A DNA stretch of 64,000 bases from Caenorhabditis remanei. Its lineage: Eukaryota; Nematoda; Chromadorea; Rhabditida; Rhabditidae. Positions 33,787 through 44,794 of this stretch are shown one piece after another. The notes beneath the pieces are model-generated. The model ran no database searches. It saw only the letters and a program-made list of their open reading frames with translations, and was not told the DNA's origin. A program made the position numbers and the translations under genes. Within the stretch, counting starts at the first letter, position 1; each line of letters starts with the position of its first letter. The stretch is taken from positions 5,828,001-5,892,000 of the forward strand of contig NC_071331.1 in the NCBI RefSeq assembly GCF_010183535.1, given 5' to 3'.

Positions 33787-34330
33787 CGGCGAAACATAAT
33801 TGTAGAAACATTGCTGCGCTAAAAAGTTTTGAAAGAAAAGTTATTTTTAGTTGGCCTAATAAAATGACTTAGTACTTCAAAAAGTTTCAGTTTACTTAGA
33901 AAAAATCTTAAATCCTTGAAAACCTAGAAAAGGCATTTCAAAGATCCCGTTCAGTTAGTGGTTCTAGAACACTAATTTTATTCAATGGCTGATTGTAACT
34001 TTGTAAGTAATAAGTTTTAGGATTTGGATTAATTGTTTTAACAGATAATATGATCAGTCAATCACTCTACTCCCGTAATGATAAAGCGTTTCTCTTTTTT
34101 CCCACAATTTTTCTCAGTTCCGGTGGACCATTTACTCTGAAAGATTTATGAACGCAATTTTTTTGTTGGTTTAATATTAAGGAATAATTCAGAGCCCAAT
34201 TTCAAAACCAAATTTCATATTTTTTAATTTGAAGTCACTGTTATTCATCAATGCATTAATGAGTTCACCTTCAAAGCAAGGCTGTTGAAAAAAATAAAAA
34301 ATAAAATAAAAAAAGCCGCGGCCGGCTGCG
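33787..34330. repeat. Shared flank between srz copies A and B
   Basis: Matches 47110-47650 (inverted) and 56310-56840 (direct) at high identity, ending at a GCCGCGGCCGGC palindrome. It is noncoding in all copies; short frames are not conserved beyond the DNA identity. Confidence 0.8.
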
Positions 34331-34374
34331 GCTTTCTAGCATATCAACTGAAAACATGACTTGATATGCTTTTG

Positions 34375-34870
34375 ACTTTTTGGTACCAATCTAACAACCG
34401 GGGTTCGACCCCCACTCGCGGCAAAACTTTTTTGTTTTTTGTTTTTGACTTTTTGGTACCAATCTGACAATCAGGGTTCGACCCCCACTCGTGCCAAAAT
34501 TTTTTTGTTTTTTGTTTTTGATTTTTTCCTACCAATCTGATCACCAGGGTTCGACCCCTCCGGTGTCAAACCTTTTTTCATTTTATTTTTTGCTTTTTGG
34601 TACCAATCTGAAGCCATTTCAGAACCAAGAAAACATTTTTAAACCTGTTCTAGGTTACAAGTGTCTTTTTTCAGAACAGTCCTTCTCCGAAAAGGCAACT
34701 TTGGTCTTCAGATTGGTACCAAAAACAAAAAAAAATGAAAAACTGCTTTGACACCAGTGGGGTCGAACCCTGATTGTTAGATTGGTACCAAAAAGTCAAA
34801 AACAAAAAACAAAAATAGTTTTGGCACGAGTGGGGATCGAACCCTGGTTGTCAGATTGGTACCAGAAAAC
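34375..34870. repeat. tRNA B-box repeats, three forward and two inverted
   Basis: Units of about 73 bp with GGGTTCGACCCCCACTCG-like cores lie at about 34405, 34477 and 34548. Two inverted units (GGGGTCGAACCCTG, GGGATCGAACCCTGG) lie at about 34760 and 34835. GGTTCGACCCC fits the RNA polymerase III B-box consensus GGTTCGANNCC exactly. T-runs follow each unit. No complete tRNA is present. Confidence 0.8.
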
Positions 34871-35084
34871 AAAAAACCAACACAATTTTTTTCAAAAACG
34901 ACAAAGTTTTGCAACATTGAAAAAAAAACGGCCGGCTGCGGCTTTTTCATTTTTTTCCTCTCGCGACCGACCGAGGCCGAGGCCCTACCTCGGCCGGCCG
35001 TGGGACAGCCTTGCTTCAAAGCGTGTCGATTTTTCATTTATTCATCAGATTATATTTTGAATCAAATTATTGAAACAATTATTT

Positions 35085-36318
35085 TCATATCGTCTGAGAT
35101 GCATCGGGATGAATCTGATTGATGGAGGATTTAATAATTCTGGACCACAAGTTTTTGAGCGTCAATTGTCTTCTCAAAGTTGAAACATTCCGTTTGTTGC
35201 AAAACAGATAAGACAGTTGAACTATCAATGGTATTGATATAATATCAAATAAACAGAAGAAGGTGAGCATTAATATTTTGAAATTCGAATATGCCAATGA
35301 TTGTTGTAATCAGACAACTTACGATCTCCGTATACTTTTGGAAACAATAACAATATACAATATAGCAGGTAACGTGCAGCTAAAATCTGTGACCGTCAAA
35401 GAGAATAACCATGGAACCTTACAATTTTACTCGAAACAACTGCCATTGTCTGATAGAGCACATATTTATGTGGCTTAAACTCTATTATTGAAGGTAGGGC
35501 TCCCAACTTTCGAATGCTTATGAAAATTGGAATATACAAAGCAGCGGAGGCGAAGAGTATTATGTTGATCGCAATGTAAAAGATCTGAAAAAATGGAAAA
35601 TTTCTGGATATGTTCATATGTTCCGTTCTCAGTACAATATAAAACGAATAACTTCTTTCTCTTATTTCAAATGAACTCGCAGGAAAAATTACGATCACAC
35701 AAATTAACCAGAATCCGATGGGTAAAAAACAGCAAAATAGAAAAATGCAATCCCAAACGGTGCTTGTTGTAGATTGTTTCCAGTTGAGAATCTCCGCAGA
35801 CGCCGGATAAAAATATAATAAGAATCGTTGAATAGCCAACAACGAGAGCATGATGTAATGGACATTTGTATAAATCACAAGACCTATTAGAGCAATCATC
35901 AGTACATCGGCTTGTAGTGTTGCTTTAGAGCCGACCGGATGTTTTCTGTCAAAATTTTCTTAGGAGCGTTTTTTTTCTGATCATACATACTTGAGATTAG
36001 TTTTGCTTTCTGAAACAATGTAACAGACGGCACATGGCATTGTTGGAAGCAGAAACAAGTAAAATAAAATTATAGTTTTGTGAAAGTGGCTAATTATAGG
36101 AAAGACAGATGTCTGAAAATTAACATTCGTTTTTTCTATGCCACCAAACTAACCGATTCATCTCGTTTCTTATTGATTTTGAAAACTAAAAGAAACAACG
36201 GGAAGACAACTATTAAAAGTATAATTGTTAAAATAATGGAAAATTCGAAAAATAGATAACATAGTACAGTTACCCACGCCCTGGCGCTGGAGGGGTCAAA
36301 CGTAGCAGTGTCCTCCAT
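35085..36318 (-). pseudogene. srz-like chemoreceptor copy B, last intron acceptor lost
   Basis: Exons are 36318-36154, 36112-35991, 35945-35636, 35584-35423, 35386-35336 and a last block 35270-35085. Frame is intact through exon 5 (MEDTATFDP ..., ALIGLVIYTNVHYIML, IFYIAINIILFASAALYIP). At the last junction intact copies have TATTAAG before ATGCTCACC. Here it is TATTAATGCTC, so the AG dinucleotide is gone and the seventh-helix exon cannot be joined normally. The receptor may still be made with a retained or shifted intron. The N terminus matches copies C and F; exon 3 is closer to A and D, so B looks like a chimera or conversion product. Confidence 0.7.
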
Positions 36319-36464
36319 GGTAGTTGATTGAATGAGAGCCTTGAAAAATTTCTTGAGAAATAATATCACCTGCTGATTCTAAGTACCAAATAATACGTAT
36401 GCGTTTAGCTAGCATCTATATCAGGACGTTAGTTAACAACGTCACGCCTCAAATCAACAATTTA

Positions 36465-36487
36465 TTTATTTATTTATTTATTTATTG
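36465..36487. repeat. (ATTT)n microsatellite
   Basis: About five to six ATTT units flank the srz copy. The same tract, with different lengths, borders copies at 44946-44980, 50929-50953, 53007-53031 and 58828-58855. Confidence 0.9.
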
Positions 36488-36588
36488 AATACGCACGCGA
36501 GGTACGTGGAAATTAAGAGTTGAGAGTTTAATATGTCCGTGTCCGTTATCCTTTTAAACGTGAATTTCCTTCATTTACTGTATTTCCT

Positions 36589-36690
36589 TTTCTTGTTTCT
36601 TGCTTTAAAAGAAGTTTCGAAAGTAAGAAGCAAAGACCTTACACGATAGATACCAGGTGAAACACACAAGATTGGCGGCCGCATTATTAC
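36589..36690 (-). pseudogene. 3' fragment of the basic-protein gene
   Basis: The reverse strand matches the last roughly 30 codons of the basic-protein gene (see 50386-50841). The match stops within the Arg-Gln-Pro codons and the sequence then changes to CTCGAGTAATAATACTTG. The 5' four fifths is absent. An identical fragment lies at 58956-59057. Confidence 0.7.
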
Positions 36691-37009
36691 TCGAGTAATA
36701 ATACTTGTTTCAACACAAGAAAAATTATGATACTTCAAAAATCCGTCTCTATTCTTCGTAACTCTTTTCCGCGGTTACCGAGGTGCAGAAAATAATACAA
36801 ATGAACTTGTACTGTTTCGCTGAATTGTTAAAATAGAAATTCAAACAAGGGATCTATTCGAAAATCGTTTATTTTAACTATTATTATTTGTTATCTTTTA
36901 ATAAAAAGACGTTTTCAAGTTTACATAGGATTTTTGACTATTTTTGATAAAAATTTCACAAAATTTCGAAAAATTTTGTGAAAAAATTGTGCTCATTTTT
37001 TGACTCCGA

Positions 37010-37090
37010 GCCGACCGGGCCGGGCCGGGCCGGCAACTTTCTCTACCGGCCCGGCCCGTCGGCCCGGCCCGGGCCGATATTTTGCAAGTA
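37010..37090. repeat. GGCCCGGCCC-type repeat end
   Basis: GAGCCGACCGGGCCGGGCCG, a TTTCTCTACCGG spacer and then GGCCCGGCCCGGGCCG, ending TTTTGCAAGTATGC. It has the same end signature as the 665 bp element at 38471-39135. The second copy of segment P has it at 59377-59457. Confidence 0.7.
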
Positions 37091-37583
37091 TGCTCACAAG
37101 GGACGTATTTAAAGACGCGGCTTTGAAACTATCTATAAATTTGGTTATAGGTACTGTCGACCACGAGGAGTCCATCTGCGATCCGAGTTATGAGATCTCA
37201 AACGTTTTATAGAGTTGAACTTTTTCACACGTAATTCCGAATCGGCAAATAGCTTTTCCCACCGGGCTCATAACTCGGTTCGCAAAGATATTCAGCCGGT
37301 TTTGATAGCAGAAATGGACTCCACGTAGTCGAAAGTTCCTTTAACCAAAATTATAGAAAGTTGCGTCTCCAAAGACTTCCCTTGTCAGTGCATTGTTCCC
37401 GTTTCCAAGAGTACATACATTTGAAAAAGTAATGACTGAGTAATAAGGAATGAATCCTTGATTTGAAATATTTACTTTTTCACGACATCTTAGTACATAT
37501 TTCGTATCATGATAGTACATATTTCGTATCATGAAAACGCGATTGTTCAACCTGCGCTACGAAAATAAAATTCAGAATTTCCA

Positions 37584-37860
37584 TCAGCTACATTCACTAA
37601 CCCTCAAACACCATATCCCCTGCGGCCGATACGATGTGTACCATCCTTGCTCACACTTTGGTCTTGCCGGTGGACGTGGTGGTGGCCTTGGAGGCTTTGG
37701 ACGGTGCTTGTGATGACGATGTTTGTGCTTACCGCCACCATATTCTTCAGAAGACTTACACGAGGAATCGTCAAAGTTTCCCGCCATAGTTAGACAGAAT
37801 AAGGATGACAAGAGGAAAGCGGCTCCCAGTAGTTTGAAATGAAACTTGGTTCTGAAATGA
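37584..37860 (-). pseudogene. C-type-lectin-like 5' exon fragment
   Basis: The minus-strand exon begins after an acceptor (ATTTCAG near 37856). It encodes a hydrophobic leader (LLGAAFLLSSLFCLTMAG), a Gly/His/Lys tract (GGGKHKHRHHKHRPK), a Pro/Arg stretch and then CEQGWYTSYRPQGIWCLR before a donor-like GTTAGTG. In nematode clec proteins a secretion leader, a His/Lys/Pro linker and a C-x-x-GW ... R-P-x-G-x-W-C start are typical of the N terminus. The expected Met of the leader is replaced (FHFKLLGAA) and no downstream lectin exons follow, so this is a truncated copy. The family call is from memory of motif style and is tentative. Confidence 0.45.
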
Positions 37861-38470
37861 GCTACTGAATGAGTTTTGTAAATGAATATCGAATGAAAAA
37901 CAGGAAAATGTTCCAACGGAAGAAACAAAGATGAAACCGGAAAGAAACTGTGCAAATATTTTATAGGTTTCAATTTATATTGGCCGTAATGTTGTATAGA
38001 AGCGGGTGGTTTGATGGCCCTGTTCGGAAACAGCGAATGATTTATTGATTTGTTTGCACTTTGAACCTTGAACTACTGGACGGTTTTTGGAAACTGGTAA
38101 TTGTTTTGAGAAAAATTACAAGTGTACGAAACAACGGAGCAATGGTTTTGTACTCCCCACCGTATGTCTAATGGTGTTTCCTTTTTGCAAGTGAATTTGG
38201 AGCTTTATGGAAAAATAACTTATTTTTTTCAGAGCTCAAACAATTTCATGTTTCAAAGAGTTTACAAATACAGGCTTTCGAAAACTACTCGATTCCGGCG
38301 ATGCTGATTATACCCCAATGTTTTTATGAAAAGAAACTGAAATTAGCATCTGGCATGGTGTAATGTACTACAGCGACATAAATTTCCTGTTTCACGTTGT
38401 TTAAAATTGCACGGTTTGGAAGTCGGACTAATACCGAGTGTATCATTTTTTCGTGTAATTTTATTCAGAG

Positions 38471-39135
38471 TTGCAACGGGCCGGGCCGGGCCGGGCCGAA
38501 ATCAGAATTTCTCCGGCCCGGCCCGGCCCGGTTCGGCCCGGGTTTTCAGTACTAAAAAAAATTCAATTTTTTTTTCGAAATTTTCCCGATTTTTTTGGAA
38601 AAAATTTTAAAGGGGGACACAACTACTCCTAAACTTAGGATTTTTGATATGAATCGATTCAGAAAGCCAGGGAAAAGATACATTTCTTTTGGTGTCATGT
38701 CTGAAAATGCGTCTAATGCGATTTATGAGACCTCAAAATGCCAAAAATCTATGCTAGTCGTGCACTTTTTCATTACACTTCAATAGAAATTCTCCTTGTC
38801 GTACACGTGAAAGCAATATTTTCAAAAATTCTCAAGAAAAAATTCGAAAAATGAACATTTATGAATGCATTTCACGTTCAGACGAGGAGAATTTCTATTG
38901 AAATGTACTGAAAAAATGACGACGGGGAGCGATTTTCGGAATTTTGAGGTCTCATAACTCGCTTAAAACTGATTTTTTGATATTCTTGAGAAAAAATTTG
39001 GAAAATTTTCAGACAAAAAAATTATTGAAAAAAAAATTCTAGAGAAAAAAATTCAAAAATTCAAATCCGGGCCGACCGGGCCGGGCCGGGCCGACACTTT
39101 CTCGGCCCGGCCCGGCCCGGAATTTTGCAAGTATG
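38471..39135. mobile_element. 665 bp element with GGCCCGGCCC inverted ends, copy 1
   Basis: Begins TTGCAACGGGCCGGGCCGGG and ends CGGAATTTTGCAAGTATG. Each end has its own GC-rich hairpin (GGGCCGGGCC and GGCCCGGCCC) around an AT-rich loop. The interior pairs weakly around GAGGTCTCATAACTCGC and holds an inverted pair near 38790-38900 (GAATTTCTATTGAA). It is probably non-autonomous. Copies are at 43343-44008 (inverted) and 60816-61480 (direct). Confidence 0.8.
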
Positions 39136-39194
39136 ATTTTATTGACTTGACGAACTGATATCAAAATAGTTATTTGAAAATTAGAAGATCAGAA

Positions 39195-40798
39195 CAGTTT
39201 CAAAAATACACTACTCCACAAAAGTATCGTTCCACCCCTCTTTTTTTCAAAAAACGGTGCTCACCTTAATTTTTATAAAAAGGTGTCCACATGAAAAATA
39301 CTTCATATCAAAATAGAATTCGGATCCGGGTGTTTTTATTTCTACCCCTTGACCCAGATTTGAGAAAATCGAAAAATTCGATTTTGACGATTCCACAAAA
39401 GTATCGTTCCACTTGGAAGAACTCCTTTTTTGGGTCAACGTCTTACAAATTAATTTCGAAATGGTTGCAAAAACCGTTTTTTGTCAGTCTGACCTCGTTT
39501 CCCTGACATTTCCAGAAAAAATGTGGGTTGACTGTAAGTTGAGTGGCTCTTGGCACCCAATCAACTTTAACGGCTTCTGGTGCCAATTCCTGCCTAAAAA
39601 AGTCTTCTGGGTGAGATTATTTCATAGAATACAAGTTTATGACACCAAATAAGCATTTTCAAACAAATTAATATCAGACAACAGAGATAAAGAAAATGAG
39701 AAACCGTCCGTGTGCTGTTGGTCCACCAGAGCGGTGAATCAGTTGGAACATTCTGGAGCCCATTGAGAGGTGGAGGTATTCAATAACTGTTGGTTGACTT
39801 CTTTCCGTGCAGCAATAATGATTGAAGTACCTTGGTTCTTCAAAAGTTTTCCTTCACAAAGGAGGTGACGATTGTTTGACTTCTACCGATAGCCTTAGCA
39901 ATTTGACGAATTGAAACGCCTTGGTTCATCAAAAGTTTAATTTGGCCTTTTTCAAATTCCATCAAAGACTTCCGAGGAGTCATCTCTGGAATATAAATCT
40001 CAATTTATAGGAAACAAAGCTTTAAAATCACTCAAAAAAAACAAAAAATATGTAAAACGATATGAAAACGATTTTGAAGTTTCAACACTTTTGAAAGAAT
40101 CCACAATCTGAATCCACAATTGTTTATGTGGCTGACGCGCGTCATTTTTTTTTTTTGAAATTTCACGGTCAAAACCTTTTTTAACAATAAATTGACGGTC
40201 TTTTCCAGCTCCGTTCTCTTCATCCAGATATGAGCTAGAAGATGGGTAATTTCACTGATCCAAACGACAGTTTGTGGTGTGAAGAATTCTAAAACTGCGC
40301 CAATGAGAACGCTCCTGCTCTTGTTCGACCGAATCACGTGCTTGGGAACAGATGAACACATTTACTCGGAAAAATATTTCACCCACAAGACTTTTTTAGG
40401 CAGGAATTGGCACCAGAACCCGTTAAGGTTGATTGGGTGCCAAGAGCCACTCAACTTACAGTCAACCCACATTTTTTTTGGAAATGTCAGGGAAACGAGG
40501 TCAGACTGACAAAAAACGGTTTTTGCAACCATTTCGAAATTAATTTGTAAGACGTTGACCCAAAAAAGGAGTTCTTCCAAGTGGAACGATACTTTTGTGG
40601 AATCGTCAAAATCGAATTTTTCGATTTTCTCAAATCTGGGTCAAGGGGTAGAAATAAAAACACCCGGATCCGAATTCTATTTTGATATGAAGTATTTTTC
40701 ATGTGGACACCTTTTTATAAAAATTAAGGTGAGCACCGTTTTTTGAAAAAAAGAGGGGTGGAACGATACTTTTGTGGAGTAGTGTATTTTTGAAACTG
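39195..40798 (-). mobile_element. Tc1/mariner-like element, copy 1 (inverted, broken transposase)
   Basis: The inverted ends CAGTTTCAAAAATACACTAC extend inward for over 430 bp. The right flank is TA; the left is AA. The minus strand at 39983-39840 encodes MTPRKSLMEFEKGQIKLLMN followed by a helix-turn-helix-like IRQIAKAIGRSQTIVTSFVK and a stop. This is the N-terminal DNA-binding type of Tc1/mariner transposases. No DDE catalytic domain remains in the roughly 750 bp centre, so the copy is non-autonomous. CAGT-starting ends and a TA target agree with the family. Confidence 0.8.
39840..39983 (-). pseudogene. Transposase N-terminal HTH remnant, copy 1
   Basis: 47 codons after a splice-acceptor-like TATTCCAG, ending in TGA after SFVKENF. 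The HTH core is RQIAKAIGRSQTIV. A full Tc1-type transposase is about 340 aa, so only the first DNA-binding helix bundle is kept. Downstream sequence is open only in scattered frames. Confidence 0.7.
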
Positions 40799-41121
40799 TA
40801 GTGTATTATACTTAAAGCTACCTCCGAATGTATTATTGATATGTTCATTATTGTGAGCAGAACGAGATTCACTACTAATAAGCATTTCATTTTTCACTGT
40901 TTCCAAAACAAGTGATCACTCAATTCTTTTGTTTGATGAATTTCTTCTTCGTTTCACGTATAATGTATTTTGTGAAAACTTGTAACATGAGAATTGAATT
41001 GTGATGAAAAATTGATATCAACTTATTTGTTTCTAGATCTCTATAAATGAAAGCATCACTCTGTGACGGCTTTACATTTATAATTAGGTAAGTGTCATTT
41101 ACCTATATACTGCAATTATTA

Positions 41122-41356
41122 ATTTGACTCACTGTTTAAAAAACACATACATCTCTCCAGGTTTCTAGAAAGCACACGTTTTCATAGTGAAAAAGAAGTA
41201 CTAATTCAGTTTCCCAGCATTAAGATCGATGCATCAAAACATGAATTGTATTTATCTATTCAAAAGATTTATGAAACATGATAATTTTTGACAGTTTCGA
41301 AACTGACACAACTGGGGTGGTTATAGAAATGTATACTTTGTGAAATGGAGATATGG
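41122..41356. other. Spacer of palindrome 1 (S1)
   Basis: Single-copy within the palindrome, but repeated at 63467-63703 after the second segment P. There it is followed by the spacer of palindrome 2 rather than an inverted arm. AT-rich, no gene. Confidence 0.8.
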
Positions 41357-41679
41357 TTTTAATTGCAGTATATAGGTAAATGACACTTACCTAATTATAA
41401 ATGTAAAGCCGTCACAGAGTGATGCTTTCATTTATAGAGATCTAGAAACAAATAAGTTGATATCAATTTTTCATCACAATTCAATTCTCATGTTACAAGT
41501 TTTCACAAAATACATTATACGTGAAACGAAGAAGAAATTCATCAAACAAAAGAATTGAGTGATCACTTGTTTTGGAAACAGTGAAAAATGAAATGCTTAT
41601 TAGTAGTGAATCTCGTTCTGCTCACAATAATGAACATATCAATAATACATTCGGAGGTAGCTTTAAGTATAATACACTA

Positions 41680-43283
41680 CAGTTTCAAAAATACACTACT
41701 CCACAAAAGTATCGTTCCACCCCTCTTTTTTTCAAAAAACGGTGCTCACCTTAATTTTTATAAAAAGGTGTCCACATGAAAAATACTTCATATCAAAATA
41801 GAATTCGGATCCGGGTGTTTTTATTTCTACCCCTTGACCCAGATTTGAGAAAATCGAAAAATTCGATTTTGACGATTCCACAAAAGTATCGTTCCACTTG
41901 GAAGAACTCCTTTTTTGGGTCAACGTCTTACAAATTAATTTCGAAATGGTTGCAAAAACCGTTTTTTGTCAGTCTGACCTCGTTTCCCTGACATTTCCAA
42001 AAAAAATGTGGGTTGACTGTAAGTTGAGTGGCTCTTGGCACCCAATCAACCTTAACGGGTTCTGGTGCCAATTCCTGCCTAAAAAAGTCTTGTGGGTGAA
42101 ATATTTTTCCGAGTAAATGTGTTCATCTGTTCCCAAGCACGTGATTCGGTCGAACAAGAGCAGGAGCGTTCTCATTGGCGCAGTTTTAGAATTCTTCACA
42201 CCACAAACTGTCGTTTGGATCAGTGAAATTACCCATCTTCTAGCTCATATCTGGATGAAGAGAACGGAGCTGGAAAAGACCGTCAATTTATTGTTAAAAA
42301 AGGTTTTGACCGTGAAATTTCAAAAAAAAAAAATGACGCGCGTCAGCCACATAAACAATTGTGGATTCAGATTGTGGATTCTTTCAAAAGTGTTGAAACT
42401 TCAAAATCGTTTTCATATCGTTTTACATATTTTTTGTTTTTTTTGAGTGATTTTAAAGCTTTGTTTCCTATAAATTGAGATTTATATTCCAGAGATGACT
42501 CCTCGGAAGTCTTTGATGGAATTTGAAAAAGGCCAAATTAAACTTTTGATGAACCAAGGCGTTTCAATTCGTCAAATTGCTAAGGCTATCGGTAGAAGTC
42601 AAACAATCGTCACCTCCTTTGTGAAGGAAAACTTTTGAAGAACCAAGGTACTTCAATCATTATTGCTGCACGGAAAGAAGTCAACCAACAGTTATTGAAT
42701 ACCTCCACCTCTCAATGGGCTCCAGAATGTTCCAACTGATTCACCGCTCTGGTGGACCAACAGCACACGGACGGTTTCTCATTTTCTTTATCTCTGTTGT
42801 CTGATATTAATTTGTTTGAAAATGCTTATTTGGTGTCATAAACTTGTATTCTATGAAATAATCTCACCCAGAAGACTTTTTTAGGCAGGAATTGGCACCA
42901 GAAGCCGTTAAAGTTGATTGGGTGCCAAGAGCCACTCAACTTACAGTCAACCCACATTTTTTCTGGAAATGTCAGGGAAACGAGGTCAGACTGACAAAAA
43001 ACGGTTTTTGCAACCATTTCGAAATTAATTTGTAAGACGTTGACCCAAAAAAGGAGTTCTTCCAAGTGGAACGATACTTTTGTGGAATCGTCAAAATCGA
43101 ATTTTTCGATTTTCTCAAATCTGGGTCAAGGGGTAGAAATAAAAACACCCGGATCCGAATTCTATTTTGATATGAAGTATTTTTCATGTGGACACCTTTT
43201 TATAAAAATTAAGGTGAGCACCGTTTTTTGAAAAAAAGAGGGGTGGAACGATACTTTTGTGGAGTAGTGTATTTTTGAAACTG
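41680..43283 (+). mobile_element. Tc1/mariner-like element, copy 2
   Basis: Mirror image of 39195-40798 within palindrome 1. The transposase start is at 42495, with a stop at 42636-42638. It carries the same lesions as copy 1, so duplication, not transposition, made this copy. Confidence 0.8.
42495..42638 (+). pseudogene. Transposase N-terminal HTH remnant, copy 2
   Basis: Identical in sequence and stop position to the remnant at 39840-39983. It is preceded by TATTCCAG as a candidate acceptor. Confidence 0.7.
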
Positions 43284-43342
43284 TTCTGATCTTCTAATTT
43301 TCAAATAACTATTTTGATATCAGTTCGTCAAGTCAATAAAAT

Positions 43343-44008
43343 CATACTTGCAAAATTCCGGGCCGGGCCGGGCCGAGAAAGTGTCGGCCCGGCCCGGCCC
43401 GGTCGGCCCGGATTTGAATTTTTGAATTTTTTTCTCTAGAATTTTTTTTTCAATAATTTTTTTGTCTGAAAATTTTCCAAATTTTTTCTCAAGAATATCA
43501 AAAAATCAGTTTTAAGCGAGTTATGAGACCTCAAAATTCCGAAAATCGCTCCCCGTCGTCATTTTTTCAGTACATTTCAATAGAAATTCTCCTCGTCTGA
43601 ACGTGAAATGCATTCATAAATGTTCATTTTTCGAATTTTTTCTTGAGAATTTTTGAAAATATTGCTTTCACGTGTACGACAAGGAGAATTTCTATTGAAG
43701 TGTAATGAAAAAGTGCACGACTAGCATAGATTTTTGGCATTTTGAGGTCTCATAAATCGCATTAGACGCATTTTCAGACATGACACCAAAAGAAATGTAT
43801 CTTTTCCCTGGCTTTCTGAATCGATTCATATCAAAAATCCTAAGTTTAGGAGTAGTTGTGTCCCCCTTTAAAATTTTTTCCAAAAAAATCGGGAAAATTT
43901 CGAAAAAAAAAATTGAATTTTTTTTAGTACTGAAAACCCGGGCCGAACCGGGCCGGGCCGGGCCGGAGAAATTCTGATTTCGGCCCGGCCCGGCCCGGCC
44001 CGTTGCAA
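43343..44008. mobile_element. GGCCCGGCCC-ended element, copy 2 (inverted)
   Basis: Mirror of 38471-39135, differing by one base in a homopolymer near 43908. Confidence 0.8.
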
Positions 44009-44404
44009 CTCTGAATAAAATTACACGAAAAAATGATACACTCGGTATTAGTCCGACTTCCAAACCGTGCAATTTTAAACAACGTGAAACAGGAAATTTA
44101 TGTCGCTGTAGTACATTACACCATGCCAGATGCTAATTTCAGTTTCTTTTCATAAAAACATTGGGGTATAATCAGCATCGCCGGAATCGAGTAGTTTTCG
44201 AAAGCCTGTATTTGTAAACTCTTTGAAACATGAAATTGTTTGAGCTCTGAAAAAAATAAGTTATTTTTCCATAAAGCTCCAAATTCACTTGCCCTGGAAA
44301 ATGATCGATTTTCTCTGCGTTTCTCTGCGTTTTTAATTTTTTTTTTCATCAATGATTGGTTGGCAAGAGGGAATCAAGTTAAAAAAAGAATAGGAATCGA
44401 CAAA

Positions 44405-44794
44405 ATGGATTCGGAGGATTTCATTCAAGATTTAAAAGAAAGTGGGTTAAACCGTAAGTTGGCAGCTATCTTAGCAGAGGAAATAACAGAAAAATGGGAA
44501 TCCGACAGAAGAACTGCTGGAAGAGCTGTTAGGAAAGAAAGGCAGAAGATCAAACGTCGTATTAGGTCACAGAAGAAAAAATGGGAGATGGTGCAAGAGG
44601 AATTTCAAATTGCTAGGAAACGTAAGATGATGAGTCAAAGAAAAGCCAGGAAGTTATGTAGAAGAAAGATGAAGAAAGCGAAAGATCGACATTGGCTAAA
44701 GTTCCGAGAATTGAAGTACAAGTTCGTGTTTCGCAGTCAGATAATAACGCGGCAGCCAATCTTATGTGTTTCACCTGGTATCTATCGAGTATAG
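44405..44794 (+). CDS. Highly basic coiled protein, copy 1 (129 aa, early stop)
   Basis: Same gene as 50386-50841 but the codon after IYRV is TAG where the other copies have TGG, so it lacks the last 22 residues. The 5' flank (GCCCTGGAAAATGATCGATT onward) matches the flank of the 50.4 kb copy. The 3' flank matches the srz B/F flank, so this copy joins two different duplicated segments. Confidence 0.5.
   Translation: MDSEDFIQDLKESGLNRKLAAILAEEITEKWESDRRTAGRAVRKERQKIKRRIRSQKKKWEMVQEEFQIARKRKMMSQRKARKLCRRKMKKAKDRHWLKFRELKYKFVFRSQIITRQPILCVSPGIYRV

Larger units (their letters stand above)
36100..41356. repeat. Segment P, copy 1 of a 5.2 kb direct duplication
   Basis: Nearly identical to 58467-63702 in the same orientation. 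The offset is 22367 up to about 37490 and 22345 afterwards, because a 22 bp tandem duplication (TAGTACATATTTCGTATCATGA, near 37491-37530) is present only here. Left of about 36.0 kb the copies diverge sharply in the srz exons. Confidence 0.93.
38188..44292. repeat. Palindrome 1: 2.9 kb arms around a 235 bp spacer
   Basis: Left arm 38188-41121 pairs with right arm 41357-44292 about a centre at 41239 (coordinate sum 82478, shifting by one in a T-run near 38570). The arms are nearly identical, each with one GGCCCGGCCC element and one Tc1/mariner-like element. The outer edge is sharp at CAAGTGAATTTGGAGC / GCTCCAAATTCACTTG. Confidence 0.95.

Noticed and set aside
34375..34870. Complete tRNA genes
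   Set aside because: A perfect B box and T-run are present, but there is no A box, anticodon arm or acceptor stem pairing. At best these are tRNA-derived repeats.
39291..40361. Frames of 60-109 aa that recur identically near 39-43 kb and 61-63 kb
   Set aside because: They lie in the long inverted ends of the Tc1/mariner-like element. They repeat because the DNA is duplicated, and show no transposase motif apart from the short HTH frame.
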